The notes under the pieces: model-generated | What the model was told of the DNA's origin: nothing | What the model saw: the letters and a program-made list of their open reading frames with translations, nothing else | The model's database searches: none | Origin: Bradyrhizobium sp. ISRA430 | Lineage (GTDB): Bacteria; Pseudomonadota; Alphaproteobacteria; Rhizobiales; Xanthobacteraceae | DNA: 64,000 nt | Reading direction: 5' to 3' | Assembly (NCBI RefSeq): GCF_029909975.1 | Contig: NZ_CP094516.1 | Location: 3,720,001-3,784,000, forward strand | Made by a program: the position numbers and the translations under genes | In this document: positions 27,183 through 36,352 of the stretch, in pieces | Position numbering within the stretch: position 1 is the stretch's first letter | Layout of the letters: every line of letters starts with the position of its first letter

Positions 27183-28223
27183 TCAGCGGAAGACCAGCTC
27201 ATCCTCCTGCTCGGGGTTGAGCTCGATTTCGCCCTTCTCCGCGAGGTCAAGCGCGAGGTCGGTGATGACGCGCCGCGCCTCCAGGACATCGCGCTGGTTC
27301 GACGGCTCGCCGATGGCAAGCTCGTGCTCGACGACGCGGCGCACGCGCGAGGCGACCGAGGACAGGATCAGCTCGCGGAAGCTCTTGTCGGTTCCCTTCA
27401 GGGCGACGACGATGCGGTCGGTCGGCACCTGATCGAAGATCATGGTGCGCGCCTTCGGCGTCAGGTTGACGACGTCGTCGAAGGTGAACAGCAGCTCCTT
27501 CAGCACCTCAGCCGATTTAGGCCGCTTCTCCGACAGGCTCTTCAGCATGTCCTCGATATGGCCGCGCTCCATCTTGTTGATGATGTCGGCGACGCGCGCA
27601 TAGGTATCGGCGCCGAGATTGCGGGCGAAATTCAGGGTGAGGTCCTCATGCATCGTCTTCTCGATGATGCGCATCGCGTCGTCGACGATCGGCTTGAGGC
27701 TGAGCACGCGCCGCATCAGCTCGTTGCGCAGGCTCGAGGGAAGCTGGCTCATGACCTTCGCGGCGCACGCGGGCTTGACCTTGGACAATATCAGCGCTGC
27801 GGTCTGCGGATGCTCCTTGGTGAGGTAGCTCGCGAGCGAGTTCTCCGACACCGACGACACGCGGTCCCAGACCGAGCGGCTCGAATTGCCGAGCAGGTCC
27901 GACATGATCTGGGAGACCTGATCGGCCGGAAGGACGTCGCCGAGCACGGCCTCCAGGCCGCCGAGCGTGCCGAGGATGTTGGCGCCCATCGAGAACTGCT
28001 GGGCGAACTCCTCGACAATCCCCTCGAGCTCCTGCGCCGTGATCGGCCGCAGCTCCGCCGCGGCCTTGGTGACGATGCGGATCTCTTGCGGCTCGAATTG
28101 CTGAAGCACGCTCGCGGCCGCCTGCCGACCCATGGCCAGCAGGAGCGCCGCGACCTTTTCCGTTCCGCCCAGCGTGGCAACGCCTCGCTGCTTGACGGGA
28201 GCGATGCCGACCGGTGCCGCCAT
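27183..28223 (-). CDS. fliG: C-ring switch protein FliG
   Basis: 346 residues. The N-domain that binds FliF, the EHPQTAALILSKVKPACAAKVM middle domain and the C-terminal torque domain (SVASRVRRVVEHELAIGEPSNQRDVLEARRVITDLALDLAEKGEI, in parts) with its alternating charged residues are all recognisable. FliG contacts MotA. It lies 2 nt after fliN and before flhB in the order motA-fliM-x-fliN-fliG-flhB. Confidence 0.97.
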   Translation of the reverse strand: MAAPVGIAPVKQRGVATLGGTEKVAALLLAMGRQAAASVLQQFEPQEIRIVTKAAAELRPITAQELEGIVEEFAQQFSMGANILGTLGGLEAVLGDVLPADQVSQIMSDLLGNSSRSVWDRVSSVSENSLASYLTKEHPQTAALILSKVKPACAAKVMSQLPSSLRNELMRRVLSLKPIVDDAMRIIEKTMHEDLTLNFARNLGADTYARVADIINKMERGHIEDMLKSLSEKRPKSAEVLKELLFTFDDVVNLTPKARTMIFDQVPTDRIVVALKGTDKSFRELILSSVASRVRRVVEHELAIGEPSNQRDVLEARRVITDLALDLAEKGEIELNPEQEDELVFR

Positions 28224-28225
28224 GA

Positions 28226-28612
28226 TCAGGTATCACCTTGCCCCAGCGGTCCAACGATCTCCGTCAGCGACACGCCGAAACGAGAATTATCCTCTTCGAC
28301 CACCACCACCTCGCCACGGGCGACGATGCGGCCGTTGACCACGACGTCGACGGGCTCGCCGACCCGGTGATCCAGCGGTACCACGGCGCCGCGACCGAGT
28401 TTCATCAGGTTCGCCACGGGAATTGTCGCCGAGCCGAGCACTACCTGCATGGTGACGGGAATGCGCAGGATCGCGTCGACATTGGCGAACTTTCCGGTCT
28501 CTTCCGCCGTGCGCGCGGCGATCTCCGCCAATCTCTCCAGCGGAGAGGTGTCGGCATGCCCCTCGGGCGCCGATGCTCGATTGGAAGACTCGTAGTCGAA
28601 AGATTGCGCCAT
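28226..28612 (-). CDS. fliN: C-ring switch protein FliN
   Basis: 128 residues. A variable acidic N-terminus precedes the SpoA/FliN core: VDAILRIPVTMQVVLGSATIPVANLMKLGRGAVVPLDH (in parts), GEPVDVVVNGRIVARGEVVVVEEDNSRFGVSLTEIV (in parts). FliN forms the base of the C-ring with FliM. A strong AAGAGGCG ribosome site precedes the ATG. Confidence 0.96.
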   Translation of the reverse strand: MAQSFDYESSNRASAPEGHADTSPLERLAEIAARTAEETGKFANVDAILRIPVTMQVVLGSATIPVANLMKLGRGAVVPLDHRVGEPVDVVVNGRIVARGEVVVVEEDNSRFGVSLTEIVGPLGQGDT

Positions 28613-28725
28613 CGTGTATCGCCTCTTGGTAATCCGCTCCCGGAGCGCGGCTCCGGAATCATTCCCCTGCTTGCGCGTCGACGTCGGCTGACGTTCCCGT
28701 CATCCGCGCCTGACCGGCCCCCGCC

Positions 28726-29037
28726 TCAATGCCTGTCCGTATCGCCGCCCGTGGTCGCCGCCGGCATAAGTCCGCGCCGCGCGTCCAACGCCGCGATCGC
28801 CTCATGCGCCTGATCGATCTTCGCCGTCAGAACGTTCGCGAGCCGCCCGAGATTGGCCGTGGAATCGTGCGCAGCGGTAATGACCGTGTCGAACGCGCCC
28901 GCGGTCTCGTGTACGATCGTCGTGAACTCGCCCTGGTAGCTGCGCAGCCGCGCCAATTCGCGGTGCATCCTGGTCACCCGCATGCTGGTGAAGGCGAGTG
29001 CGACGAGCAGCACGGCGTCAACGAGATAGGATATCAT
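28726..29037 (-). CDS. Small membrane-anchored coiled-coil protein next to fliM
   Basis: 103 residues from ATG 29037: one N-terminal membrane segment ([16 protein letters not shown]), a basic turn (RVTRMHRELARLRSYQ) and a helical region with coiled-coil spacing. The start lies 20 nt inside the end of fliM. The frame is open further upstream but only as the shadow of fliM. It resembles short proteins found beside fliM in other alphaproteobacterial flagellar loci, as I recall the DUF6468 family; function unknown. Confidence 0.7.
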   Translation of the reverse strand: MISYLVDAVLLVALAFTSMRVTRMHRELARLRSYQGEFTTIVHETAGAFDTVITAAHDSTANLGRLANVLTAKIDQAHEAIAALDARRGLMPAATTGGDTDRH

Positions 29038-29959
29038 CGACAAACTCCCGCTTCTGATCGACGGGATCCGCCACCTGCATGGCATAGTAGCCGTCAAGCT
29101 GGCCGATCTGGCACCAGAACAGCACCTGGTTGTTGCTCTCGAGCCGGGCCAGCGTACGCGGCGTGGCTTCGAGCTCGAGCACTTGCCCGACATGAAACTT
29201 CACGACGTCGCCGAGGGGCAGTATCCTCTCGTCCAGCACTGCGCTCAGCGTTATCTCAGTCCGATGGACCTCGCTCTCCATCTGCTCTCGCCAGTGCGGA
29301 TCGGCCGCGCGGCCGTCGCTGACGACGACATGGGCGAGTTTCTGCCGCAGCGGATTGAGCGCCGAGTGCGGAATGATGAGGAACATCTGGCCGCCGCGGT
29401 AGAGCGCCTGCAGCATGATGTTCGCACAGATCGACATGTTGCCGCTCCGCCCGATCGCGAGCGAGGCCATGGCAGTCTCGACCCGCTCCAGCCTGAACGT
29501 GACTTCCGAGGTGCCGGCGAAGGCGGATTGCAGCGACTTGGCGAAGCGCTCGAACAGCGCCTGCACCAGGCGGAGCTCGATGTTGGAGAAGGATCGCTCG
29601 ACATCGATCGGCGGTTCAGCGCCGTCGGATCCGAACATCGCCTCGACCATGGTGAACACGAAGTCGCGGTCGAGCATGATGATGACGCGGGAATCCCACT
29701 GCTCGGCATAGAGCACGGCGGCGACCGCGTTGGCCTCGTAGTCCTTGATAATGTCACCGACGCGATCATTGGTGATGCCATTGACCGAGAAATAGCAGGG
29801 CGTCCCCGCCATCGGCTGCAGGCTGTCCGTGCACGATGCCGCCATGCGATCGAAAATCACATTGAGCATCGGCATCCGCTCGATCGAGATGCCGGCGGCA
29901 TCGAGCAGGTAGTTCGGCAGCCGCTTCTGCTGGTCGACGTCGAGACCATCCATCATCAT
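29018..29959 (-). CDS. fliM: C-ring switch protein FliM
   Basis: 313 residues. The CheC-like middle domain ([37 protein letters not shown]) and C-terminal SpoA domain ([41 protein letters not shown], in parts) identify FliM. The N-terminal LSQxEID-type CheY-P binding motif is not obvious, in line with divergent rhizobial FliM. Overlaps motA by 4 nt. Confidence 0.93.
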   Translation of the reverse strand: MMMDGLDVDQQKRLPNYLLDAAGISIERMPMLNVIFDRMAASCTDSLQPMAGTPCYFSVNGITNDRVGDIIKDYEANAVAAVLYAEQWDSRVIIMLDRDFVFTMVEAMFGSDGAEPPIDVERSFSNIELRLVQALFERFAKSLQSAFAGTSEVTFRLERVETAMASLAIGRSGNMSICANIMLQALYRGGQMFLIIPHSALNPLRQKLAHVVVSDGRAADPHWREQMESEVHRTEITLSAVLDERILPLGDVVKFHVGQVLELEATPRTLARLESNNQVLFWCQIGQLDGYYAMQVADPVDQKREFVDDILSR

Positions 29960-30852
29960 GCGCGGGCAGCCTTCGGTTCGGCATCGGCAACCACCACCTT
30001 CGGCCCGGCGATGGTCTCATTCTCGACGACATCGATCGAGGGCCGCTCGGTGCTCGCGATCATCTTGCGGCCATGCTCCACCGCGATCTGCGGCATGGCG
30101 CCGTTCATGAAGGCGAGCAGGGTCTGCTTGACGATGATATAGGGCCGGCACCGCTTCTCGCGCGTCAGCTTGATCTTCAGCGCGAAGGGCGAAATGATGC
30201 CATAGGACAGAAAAATGCCGGCGAATGTGCCGACCAGGGCGGCGCCGATGAAGCCGCCCAGCAGCTTCGGCGACTGGTCGAGCGCGCCCATGGCCTTGAT
30301 GACGCCGAGTACCGCAGCAACGATACCGAGCGCCGGCAACGCCTCGGACACCACGACCAGCGCGTTGTAGGGCGTGAGCTTGCTCTTCACGATGGTGTGA
30401 ATCTCCTCGTCCATCAGTGCCTCGATCTCGTGCGTGCGCGCGTTACCCATGATGATGAGGCGCACGTAGTCGCAGATGAACTGGAGCAGCGCCGCATCCC
30501 CCAGCACGCTCGGGAACGCCTTGAAGATTTCCGAGGACGAGGGATCGTCGATATGGGCTTCCACCTCGTTGCGACCCTTGCCCCGCAGCTCGCGCATCAG
30601 GGCATGGAGCGCTCCGAGCAGGTCGAGATAGTAGCGTTCACCTGGCACCGCGCCAGTGACGGCCTGCATGGTCGCGAGACCCGTATCCACGACCACCTTC
30701 CACGGATTGGCCACGATGAAGGTGCCGATCGCGGTGCCCATGATGATCACGAACTCCCACGGCTGCATCAGCACGGCCAGATGCCCGCCCATCGCGGCAA
30801 ATCCGCCGAGCAGTGCCGCGACCGTGATGATGATCCCTACGAAACTGCCCAA
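29956..30852 (-). CDS. motA: Stator protein MotA
   Basis: 298 residues from TTG 30852 ([24 protein letters not shown]), which has GGAG 8 nt upstream; no ATG exists near the conserved N-terminus. Four membrane segments, the cytoplasmic loop with the charged [16 protein letters not shown] and the C-terminal [30 protein letters not shown] (in parts) match rhizobial MotA. It conducts protons with MotB. First gene of the motA-fliM-fliN-fliG-flhB unit, divergent from the DUF1217 gene. The much longer open frame upstream is not real coding. Confidence 0.94.
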   Translation of the reverse strand: MGSFVGIIITVAALLGGFAAMGGHLAVLMQPWEFVIIMGTAIGTFIVANPWKVVVDTGLATMQAVTGAVPGERYYLDLLGALHALMRELRGKGRNEVEAHIDDPSSSEIFKAFPSVLGDAALLQFICDYVRLIIMGNARTHEIEALMDEEIHTIVKSKLTPYNALVVVSEALPALGIVAAVLGVIKAMGALDQSPKLLGGFIGAALVGTFAGIFLSYGIISPFALKIKLTREKRCRPYIIVKQTLLAFMNGAMPQIAVEHGRKMIASTERPSIDVVENETIAGPKVVVADAEPKAARA

Positions 30853-30899
30853 CGCGCCGCTCCATCGCCGATCCCATCGGCAACATCTATGCGCCGACG

Positions 30900-30940
30900 C
30901 TTGCGCGAGGCTGGCTTGCCCGCCGTCAGCCCCGCGCAAG
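30900..30940. promoter_or_regulatory. Palindrome between divergent motA and DUF1217-flgF-fliI operons
   Basis: Two nested stems form a 41-bp near-symmetric element: CTTGCGCG (30900-30907) with CGCGCAAG (30933-30940), and GGCTG (30909-30913) with CAGCC (30927-30931). It sits centrally in the 138-bp divergent gap, where a shared operator for a flagellar master regulator would be expected. It could instead be a hairpin in the motA leader. Confidence 0.5.
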
Positions 30941-30990
30941 CAATCCGCGGCAGCTTGAGATCCTGTCGCAACTGCGGCCGGAGAGGTGCC

Positions 30991-31779
30991 ATGCTGTCCA
31001 CGATCGCGGACTACACGAGAATAACCAAGGACATGGGCAAGTCGCTGACGCTCGTCGCGAAGGAGCCGGATGTCAGCCGTGAGACCGACTATTACCTTGC
31101 CAACATCGGCAAGGTGAAGACCATCGACGATTTCCTGAAGGACTATCGGCTCTACTCCTATGCGATGAAGGCCTATGGCCTCAGCGACATGACCTATGCC
31201 AAGGCGTTCATGCGCAAGGTGCTGACCGAGGGTGTCGCGAACAAGAACACCTTCGCCAACAAGCTGACCGACACCCGCTACCGCGAATTCGCCACCGCTT
31301 TCAACTTCGCCGCCCTCGGCAGCAACGCGACCCAGACCACCCAGGCCACGACCGGCACGGCGACCCAATATGTCACGCAGACGATGGAGCAGAAAGCCGG
31401 CGACCAGAACGAGGGTCTTCGGCTGGCGCTCTATTTCACGCGCAAGGCCTCCACGATCACCAACGCCTACCAGATCCTCGCGGACAAGGCGCTGACGCAG
31501 GTGGTTCAGACGGCGCTCGGCCTGTCGTCGACCGTCAGCTCGGCCGACATCGACGCCCAAGCCAAGATGATCACGAGCAAGATCAAGCTCACCGATTTCC
31601 AGGACCCGACCAAGGTGAACAAGTTCGTGCAGCGCTTTGCCGCAATGTGGGATGCGACCCAGGCCCAGACCGACAACTCGACCAACCCCGCGCTGGTCCT
31701 GATCGGCGGCGCGTCGTCGATGACCAGCATGGATACCGACATGCTCTCGAAGCTCCAGTCCATCCGGTTCGGGAAGTAA
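30991..31779 (+). CDS. DUF1217 protein of the flagellar locus
   Basis: 262 residues from ATG 30991, which has GGAGAGG upstream. The sequence is helical throughout ([34 protein letters not shown], in parts; repeated Y/F-rich stretches), with no signal peptide or membrane segment. Proteins of this type occur just upstream of flgF in rhizobia and are often exported or rod-associated, but the role is unproven. The C-terminal [20 protein letters not shown] runs to 3 nt before flgF. Confidence 0.85.
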   Translation: MLSTIADYTRITKDMGKSLTLVAKEPDVSRETDYYLANIGKVKTIDDFLKDYRLYSYAMKAYGLSDMTYAKAFMRKVLTEGVANKNTFANKLTDTRYREFATAFNFAALGSNATQTTQATTGTATQYVTQTMEQKAGDQNEGLRLALYFTRKASTITNAYQILADKALTQVVQTALGLSSTVSSADIDAQAKMITSKIKLTDFQDPTKVNKFVQRFAAMWDATQAQTDNSTNPALVLIGGASSMTSMDTDMLSKLQSIRFGK

Positions 31780-31782
31780 GTC

Positions 31783-32511
31783 ATGCAATCGGCTCTTTAT
31801 GTGGGACTGTCGGCGCAGGTCGCGCTGGAGAAGCGCCTGCAGACGATCGCCAACAACGTCGCCAACGTGAACACGGCGGCCTTCCGCACCGACGTGGTGA
31901 AGTTCGAGACGGTGCTGTCGAAAGCGGGCGCCAATCCCGTCGCCTTCTCCTCGCCCGGCGACAACATCATCTCGCGCGAAGCAGGCAATATCACCGAGAG
32001 CGGCAACCCGCTCGACGTCGCCGTGGTCGGACAGGGTTGGCTCGCCTTCGCCGGTCCGAACGGCACGGTCTATACGCGCGACGGCCGCCTCCAGATCGCC
32101 CCGAACGGCGACCTTCAAACGGTGAGCGGTTTCCCCATCATCGATGCGGGCGGTGCACAGCTCACGCTCGACCCGAATGGCGGACCGGTCGCGATCTCGC
32201 GCAGCGGTGCGATCACCCAGGACAACAACGAGATCGGCACGATCGGCCTGTTCAACATTCCCGCGGACGCCAATCTCGACCGCTACGGCAATTCGGGCGT
32301 CGTCCCCGACCGGCCTGCGACCGCCATCTCCGATTTCACCCGGGACGGCTTCAAGCAAGGCTATGTCGAAGGCTCCGGCGCCAATCCGATGCTCGAATTG
32401 ACCCGGCTGATCTCGGCCTCGCGCGCCTTCGACGGCACCAATTCGCTGCTCGAGGGCACCGAGAGCTCGTTGCAGAACGCGATCCGAACGCTGGGCGAGC
32501 CCGGAAAGTAG
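31783..32511 (+). CDS. flgF: Proximal rod protein FlgF
   Basis: 242 residues. The rod motif [23 protein letters not shown], the central [14 protein letters not shown] and the C-terminal [29 protein letters not shown] (in parts) fit FlgF. It joins FlgB/FlgC to FlgG. First part of the only plus-strand flagellar operon, DUF1217-flgF-fliI. Confidence 0.96.
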   Translation: MQSALYVGLSAQVALEKRLQTIANNVANVNTAAFRTDVVKFETVLSKAGANPVAFSSPGDNIISREAGNITESGNPLDVAVVGQGWLAFAGPNGTVYTRDGRLQIAPNGDLQTVSGFPIIDAGGAQLTLDPNGGPVAISRSGAITQDNNEIGTIGLFNIPADANLDRYGNSGVVPDRPATAISDFTRDGFKQGYVEGSGANPMLELTRLISASRAFDGTNSLLEGTESSLQNAIRTLGEPGK

Positions 32512-32547
32512 ACTGCACCTCGCGCGCCATGATTGTGGACAATTTCC

Positions 32548-33873
32548 TTGAACGCTCTCCGGCAACTTGAGTGGGCACTGCTGGAGCTTCAGCAGAGCAC
32601 CCCCCTTGCAAGCGTCAGCGGCGCGATCTCCGAGATCGCGCCGACGCATTTCCGCGTCTCCGGCCTGTCGCGCTTCGTCAGGCTCGGCGAGTTGATCGGC
32701 GTCAATTCGGCGGGCAAGCCCCAGATCGGCGAGGTTGTCCGGATCGATAGCGACGGCATCATCGCCAAGCCGTTCGACCGGCAGTTCGCAGGCGGCCTCG
32801 GATCGATCGCATACCGGATGCCGCCATTGTCCTTCGCGCCCGATCCGAGCTGGAAGGGCCGCGTCATCAACGCGCTCGGCGCGCCGCTGGACGGACAGGG
32901 TCCTCTCACGCCGGGATCGCGGGCCGTGTCGGCGGAGACGGAGGCACCGCCGGCGATGAAGCGGGCGCGCGTCCACAAACCCTTGCGTACCGGCGTGCGG
33001 GTCATCGACCTGTTTGCGCCGATCTGCGCCGGCCAGCGCGTCGGCATTTTTGCCGGATCCGGAGTCGGCAAATCCACGCTGCTGGCGATGCTCGCCCGCA
33101 GCGAAGGCTTCGACACCGTCGTGCTGGCGCTCGTCGGCGAGCGCGGCCGCGAGGTGCGCGAATTCATCGAGGACGTGCTGGGCAATGACCGCGCGCGCGC
33201 CGTCACCATCGTATCGACGGGAGATGAAAGCCCGATGATGCGGCGGCTGGCGCCGAAGACGGCGATGGCGGTCGCCGAATATTTTCGCGACCGGGGCGAA
33301 TCCGTCCTGCTCGTGATCGATTCGATCACGCGCTTCGCTCATGCCGCCCGCGAGGTCGCGCTCGCCGCCGGCGAGCCCGCGGTCGCGCGCGGCTACGCGC
33401 CGACCGTCTTCACCGATCTGCCGCGTCTCCTGGAACGGGCTGGCCCCGGCGAGGAGGGGTCCGGGAGCATCACCGGCATCTTCTCCGTGCTGGTCGATGG
33501 CGACGATCACAACGAGCCGATCGCCGACACCATCCGCAGCACGCTCGATGGGCACATCGTGCTCAGCCGGCACATTGCCGACCAGGCACGCTATCCGGCC
33601 GTGGACATGCTGGCATCCGTCTCCCGTCTCGCCCATAACGTCTGGGATCCCGAGGAGCGCGAACTCGTCAGCAAACTGCGCGCCATGATCGCCAAATACG
33701 AGGACACGCGCGACCTCCGCCTGATGGGCGGATATCAGTCCGGACGCGATTCGAGCCTTGATCAGGCGGTCGACATGGTCCCGAGGATCTACAGCGCAAT
33801 GCGGCAAGACGCTTCGGCTCCACCAAGTGCCGATCCGTTCCGCGAACTGCGCGACATGCTCAAGGGCGACTAG
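32548..33873 (+). CDS. fliI: Flagellar export ATPase FliI
   Basis: 441 residues from TTG 32548 ([16 protein letters not shown]); a TTG at 32533 would add 5 residues. GGA lies about 8 nt before the chosen TTG. F1-ATPase beta-like fold: Walker A GSGVGKST (about residues 170-177), the [11 protein letters not shown] motif, Walker [26 protein letters not shown] (in parts) and [23 protein letters not shown] (in parts). It releases export substrates from chaperones. No ATG start exists in frame. Confidence 0.96.
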   Translation: MNALRQLEWALLELQQSTPLASVSGAISEIAPTHFRVSGLSRFVRLGELIGVNSAGKPQIGEVVRIDSDGIIAKPFDRQFAGGLGSIAYRMPPLSFAPDPSWKGRVINALGAPLDGQGPLTPGSRAVSAETEAPPAMKRARVHKPLRTGVRVIDLFAPICAGQRVGIFAGSGVGKSTLLAMLARSEGFDTVVLALVGERGREVREFIEDVLGNDRARAVTIVSTGDESPMMRRLAPKTAMAVAEYFRDRGESVLLVIDSITRFAHAAREVALAAGEPAVARGYAPTVFTDLPRLLERAGPGEEGSGSITGIFSVLVDGDDHNEPIADTIRSTLDGHIVLSRHIADQARYPAVDMLASVSRLAHNVWDPEERELVSKLRAMIAKYEDTRDLRLMGGYQSGRDSSLDQAVDMVPRIYSAMRQDASAPPSADPFRELRDMLKGD

Positions 33874-34538
33874 CGGCCAATTCCGCCGCGCGGCGAGGCC
33901 ATGCATGCGCTTCGGCGTTAATCGCAGAAGAGCTGCGGCTTGGCTGCAGCGGAACACAGCCTGCAAATGCGGCACTGTTTCCCTCGCAGCAGCGTTAACC
34001 GTTCGGATGACTACCCTTAGCGGGACGCGAACAACCTCTGCGTGCAATCCATACACATTCCCTCGCTGATTCTGCAGAACCGATTGCGCAAGTTGTGGAT
34101 GACGCGAGGACGTACATCTTCGTCATGCACAAACTCTGATCAACTTGCATCGAACGGAGCCAGCAACATGCGTGCAAGTAAACCGTCGTATACTTTACCG
34201 CAGCTCGCTTGATACATAGAGCACACCGTTCGCCATCATGTCTTCTCCGTAGCGAGATCGAGTTGAATGTCGTGAACGTCTGCAACGACATTCCGTCTCC
34301 GAGGGCGTCTCTACTTGATTTTATTGAGAAGCTCATTCATCGTTTCGGCGGAATATAAGAAACGTGCTTGTGACTTGAACTCAGGGGCTTCGGTTGACCA
34401 ATTCCGATCCATCGTCCGGTCGTGACGGCAACCCATCGGATGTCGCCGGCTATCCAGCTTCTCGCGAAGGATTCGTGCGCCAAGGCGGAAAGCGGCTTCG
34501 GGGCGCCGCAGGCGAATTTCCCGGGGCGAGGTAGACCC
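33874..34538. other. Intergenic region between fliI and the MarR gene
   Basis: 665 bases with no convincing gene. It is less GC-rich than its surroundings. The clearest structure is a perfect inverted repeat GAATGTCGT (34265-34273) and ACGACATTC (34285-34293) with an 11-nt spacer, about 245 nt upstream of the MarR start; it could be a regulator site or a hairpin. The promoter of the MarR gene must lie here but I cannot place it. Confidence 0.4.
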
Positions 34539-35174
34539 ATGCCGTTGGCACGCGAAGCGGTCGAGCTGCTGATTCAGGCGGCGAGGGCTTGGTATTTCGA
34601 AGGCGATCAACACGGATTGCGCGACCGGGAATGGATGGCACTGCGCTTCCTCGGCCGCGCCAACCGCTTCTCGCGCACGCCGTCTGCGCTCGCCGGCTTC
34701 ATCGGCGCCACCAGGGCGACGGCATCGCAGATCGTCAAGACGCTCGAGAGTAGATCCTTCCTGGTGCGAAAGCCGTCGCACGAAGACAAGCGCTCCGTCG
34801 TGCTCCACGTCACCGCGCAGGGCGAGAAGTGCCTGAACCAGCACGATCCGATCAATCACGTGCTGAACGCTGTCGCCGCGCTCGGCGCCGATGAGTGCAT
34901 GAGGCTGCGTGACTCGCTGACGAAGATTCTCAATCACCTCGATGCGACGCATCAGCGGCTCGATGCCAGCATCTGCCGCGACTGCATGTTCCTCGCCGAG
35001 CGCAGCCCGGCTACCGGCAAGGCACCTGCAAACGCGGAGTTCATGTGCCGGCTGTACCGCGCGCCCATCTCGCTCGAGGAGACCGAACTCCTCTGCACGA
35101 GCTTTGAGCGCACCCGCGACCGTCCGAAAATCGAGGACCATCTCGATCGGGCCCGCGTCGCCAGCCAGGGTTGA
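34539..35174 (+). CDS. MarR-type regulator with a cysteine-rich C-terminal tail
   Basis: 211 residues from ATG 34539 (GAGG upstream). A winged-helix domain spans about 25-110: WMALRFLGRANRFSRTPSALAGFIGATRATASQIVKTLE (in parts), wing VRKPSHEDKRSVVLHVTAQG. The tail after residue 140 holds C146-x2-C149, C170 and C186 (SICRDCMFLAE, EFMCRLYRAPISLEETELLC), a spacing that could bind a metal or iron-sulfur cluster or sense redox state. It lies between the flagellar locus and a repeat-rich region; no obvious target gene is adjacent. DNA-binding role is family knowledge, the sensing role is inference. Confidence 0.85.
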   Translation: MPLAREAVELLIQAARAWYFEGDQHGLRDREWMALRFLGRANRFSRTPSALAGFIGATRATASQIVKTLESRSFLVRKPSHEDKRSVVLHVTAQGEKCLNQHDPINHVLNAVAALGADECMRLRDSLTKILNHLDATHQRLDASICRDCMFLAERSPATGKAPANAEFMCRLYRAPISLEETELLCTSFERTRDRPKIEDHLDRARVASQG

Positions 35175-35262
35175 CGCGAGGGACTTGGGCTTGATGCGTC
35201 GTCGGCGTGTGCAATTTCCGAGTGAATGTTGCAGACATCGTGCACACCGTCTCTACGGACTC

Positions 35263-35340
35263 GTCATTGCGAGCGCAGCGAAGCAATCCAGGCTGCTGCC
35301 GCGGAGGGATTCTGGATTGCTTCGCTGCGCTCGCAATGAC
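35263..35340. repeat. Dispersed palindromic repeat, copy 1
   Basis: Two perfect 29-bp inverted arms (35263-35291 and 35312-35340; core GAGCGCAGCGAAGCAATCC) flank a 20-bp loop. The arms are identical to those of the copy at 41646-41725, while the loops differ. This is a short interspersed palindrome with no coding capacity; such elements are frequent in Bradyrhizobium and relatives, from memory. It would form a long hairpin in RNA from either strand. Confidence 0.9.
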
Positions 35341-35358
35341 GGAGTGTGGGCGGCAGTT

Positions 35359-35460
35359 CCTCATCCCGAGGAGCGCGGCACGCGCATCTCGAAGGATGAA
35401 GACCCCGCTGTGGCCTCGCCCTTCAAGACGCGCGCAAGAGGCGCACTCCTCAGGGTGAGG
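35359..35460. repeat. Second family of dispersed palindromic repeat
   Basis: Outer arms CCTCATCCCGAGGAG (35359-35373) and CTCCTCAGGGTGAGG (35446-35460) enclose inner GC-rich inverted stretches with CGCG cores. Related elements lie at 41573-41612 and 41830-41875. It directly follows the first repeat type, and the two families also occur together near 41600. Confidence 0.75.
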
Positions 35461-35559
35461 GTCGCCAATTTTGACCGCCGCAGCATCTGATTTCCATTTC
35501 GACAAAGACACACCTTCGCCTTCTCGCGGCGGATTTTCGCCCGAGCTTTGCTTCATCTC

Positions 35560-36240
35560 GTCACCCCCTTCTAGCCAAGAGGGCGCAGGGAAGGCCGGGT
35601 GCCGGCTGGCACCCGCAGGTCCGCTGTGCGCATGTAGCGCAAAAAGAACTGCACAGCGGCAGACAGGTGAAGCCCAACACACGGCCTTCCCTGCGCAGTG
35701 GTTTGACGGCTTATGCCGCGCTCTCCCGGGAGCCGATTTCCCTCTGGCCTCCCTCGCCCTGCGAATTGACGGTGCCGTCCACCCGGTTGGGCTCGCGTGC
35801 ACCTTCGCGACAGGCTTGACCGTAGCAACGACGGCCAGGACCACACGGTTTTGCCGTACGCGCGTTCGCTGATCGCCACAAGTCACCGGCAGTGTGCACA
35901 CGCGCCGGAGAGTGTTGGCGAGACGAATCTTGCAGCGCCGCTCGTCTGCACGTGGCCTCGGGCTCACAGGGACGACCCGCCCTGCCCGCGCCTCTCGTGC
36001 CGACGCTGCCGCGTCCACCGCAACCCGGTCCGCGAAATCGTGACGACGTACGATCGCCCCTCTTGGTGGACCGGGATGGGAGACCATACGACAAATCCGA
36101 ATTTCGGTAAAGCAGAATATTTTAGGCGTCCGTTCTTGACAAGTTTTGCGAACGGCGCAGGTGTTTTGCCCGTCGGGTAACATGGGACCTCGTAGCCCGG
36201 ACGGCAGCAAACGCGAACGAAGCGGGAATGCGCACCAACC
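35560..36240. repeat. Long Bradyrhizobium-type interspersed repeat (approximate limits)
   Basis: From memory, the stretch beginning near the text for CCTCTAGCCAAGAGGGCGCAGG and running past the GTTGGCGAGACGAATC region recurs in many Bradyrhizobium intergenic regions and yields many spurious protein predictions on both strands. Only one copy is visible here, so the repeat status rests on recall. The limits are approximate. No gene is called in it. Confidence 0.5.
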
Positions 36241-36352
36241 TTGTATGCATTATACCAGTTGCCATCGTGACGGACTTCGCTTTACATGCCGCCCCAATCC
36301 GTCCCGGACCACGGCCGGGCCAAATACGGCGTGATTTGTCGGAGGAAAGAGC

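Larger units (their letters stand above)
35175..36352. other. Repeat-rich intergenic region
   Basis: About 1.2 kb without a credible gene. It contains three kinds of dispersed repeat listed separately (35263-35340, 35359-35460, and about 35560-36240). Open frames inside it are short, overlap on both strands and have biased composition, as expected from GC-rich repeats. Confidence 0.6.

Noticed and set aside
30853..34056. Long open N-terminal extension of motA on the minus strand
   Set aside because: It runs antisense through fliI, flgF and the DUF1217 gene. MotA homology begins at the TTG at 30852, which has its own ribosome site.
35471..36210. Several overlapping open frames on both strands
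   Set aside because: They fall in a block I recognise as an interspersed repeat, have no ribosome sites and show no protein-like domain.
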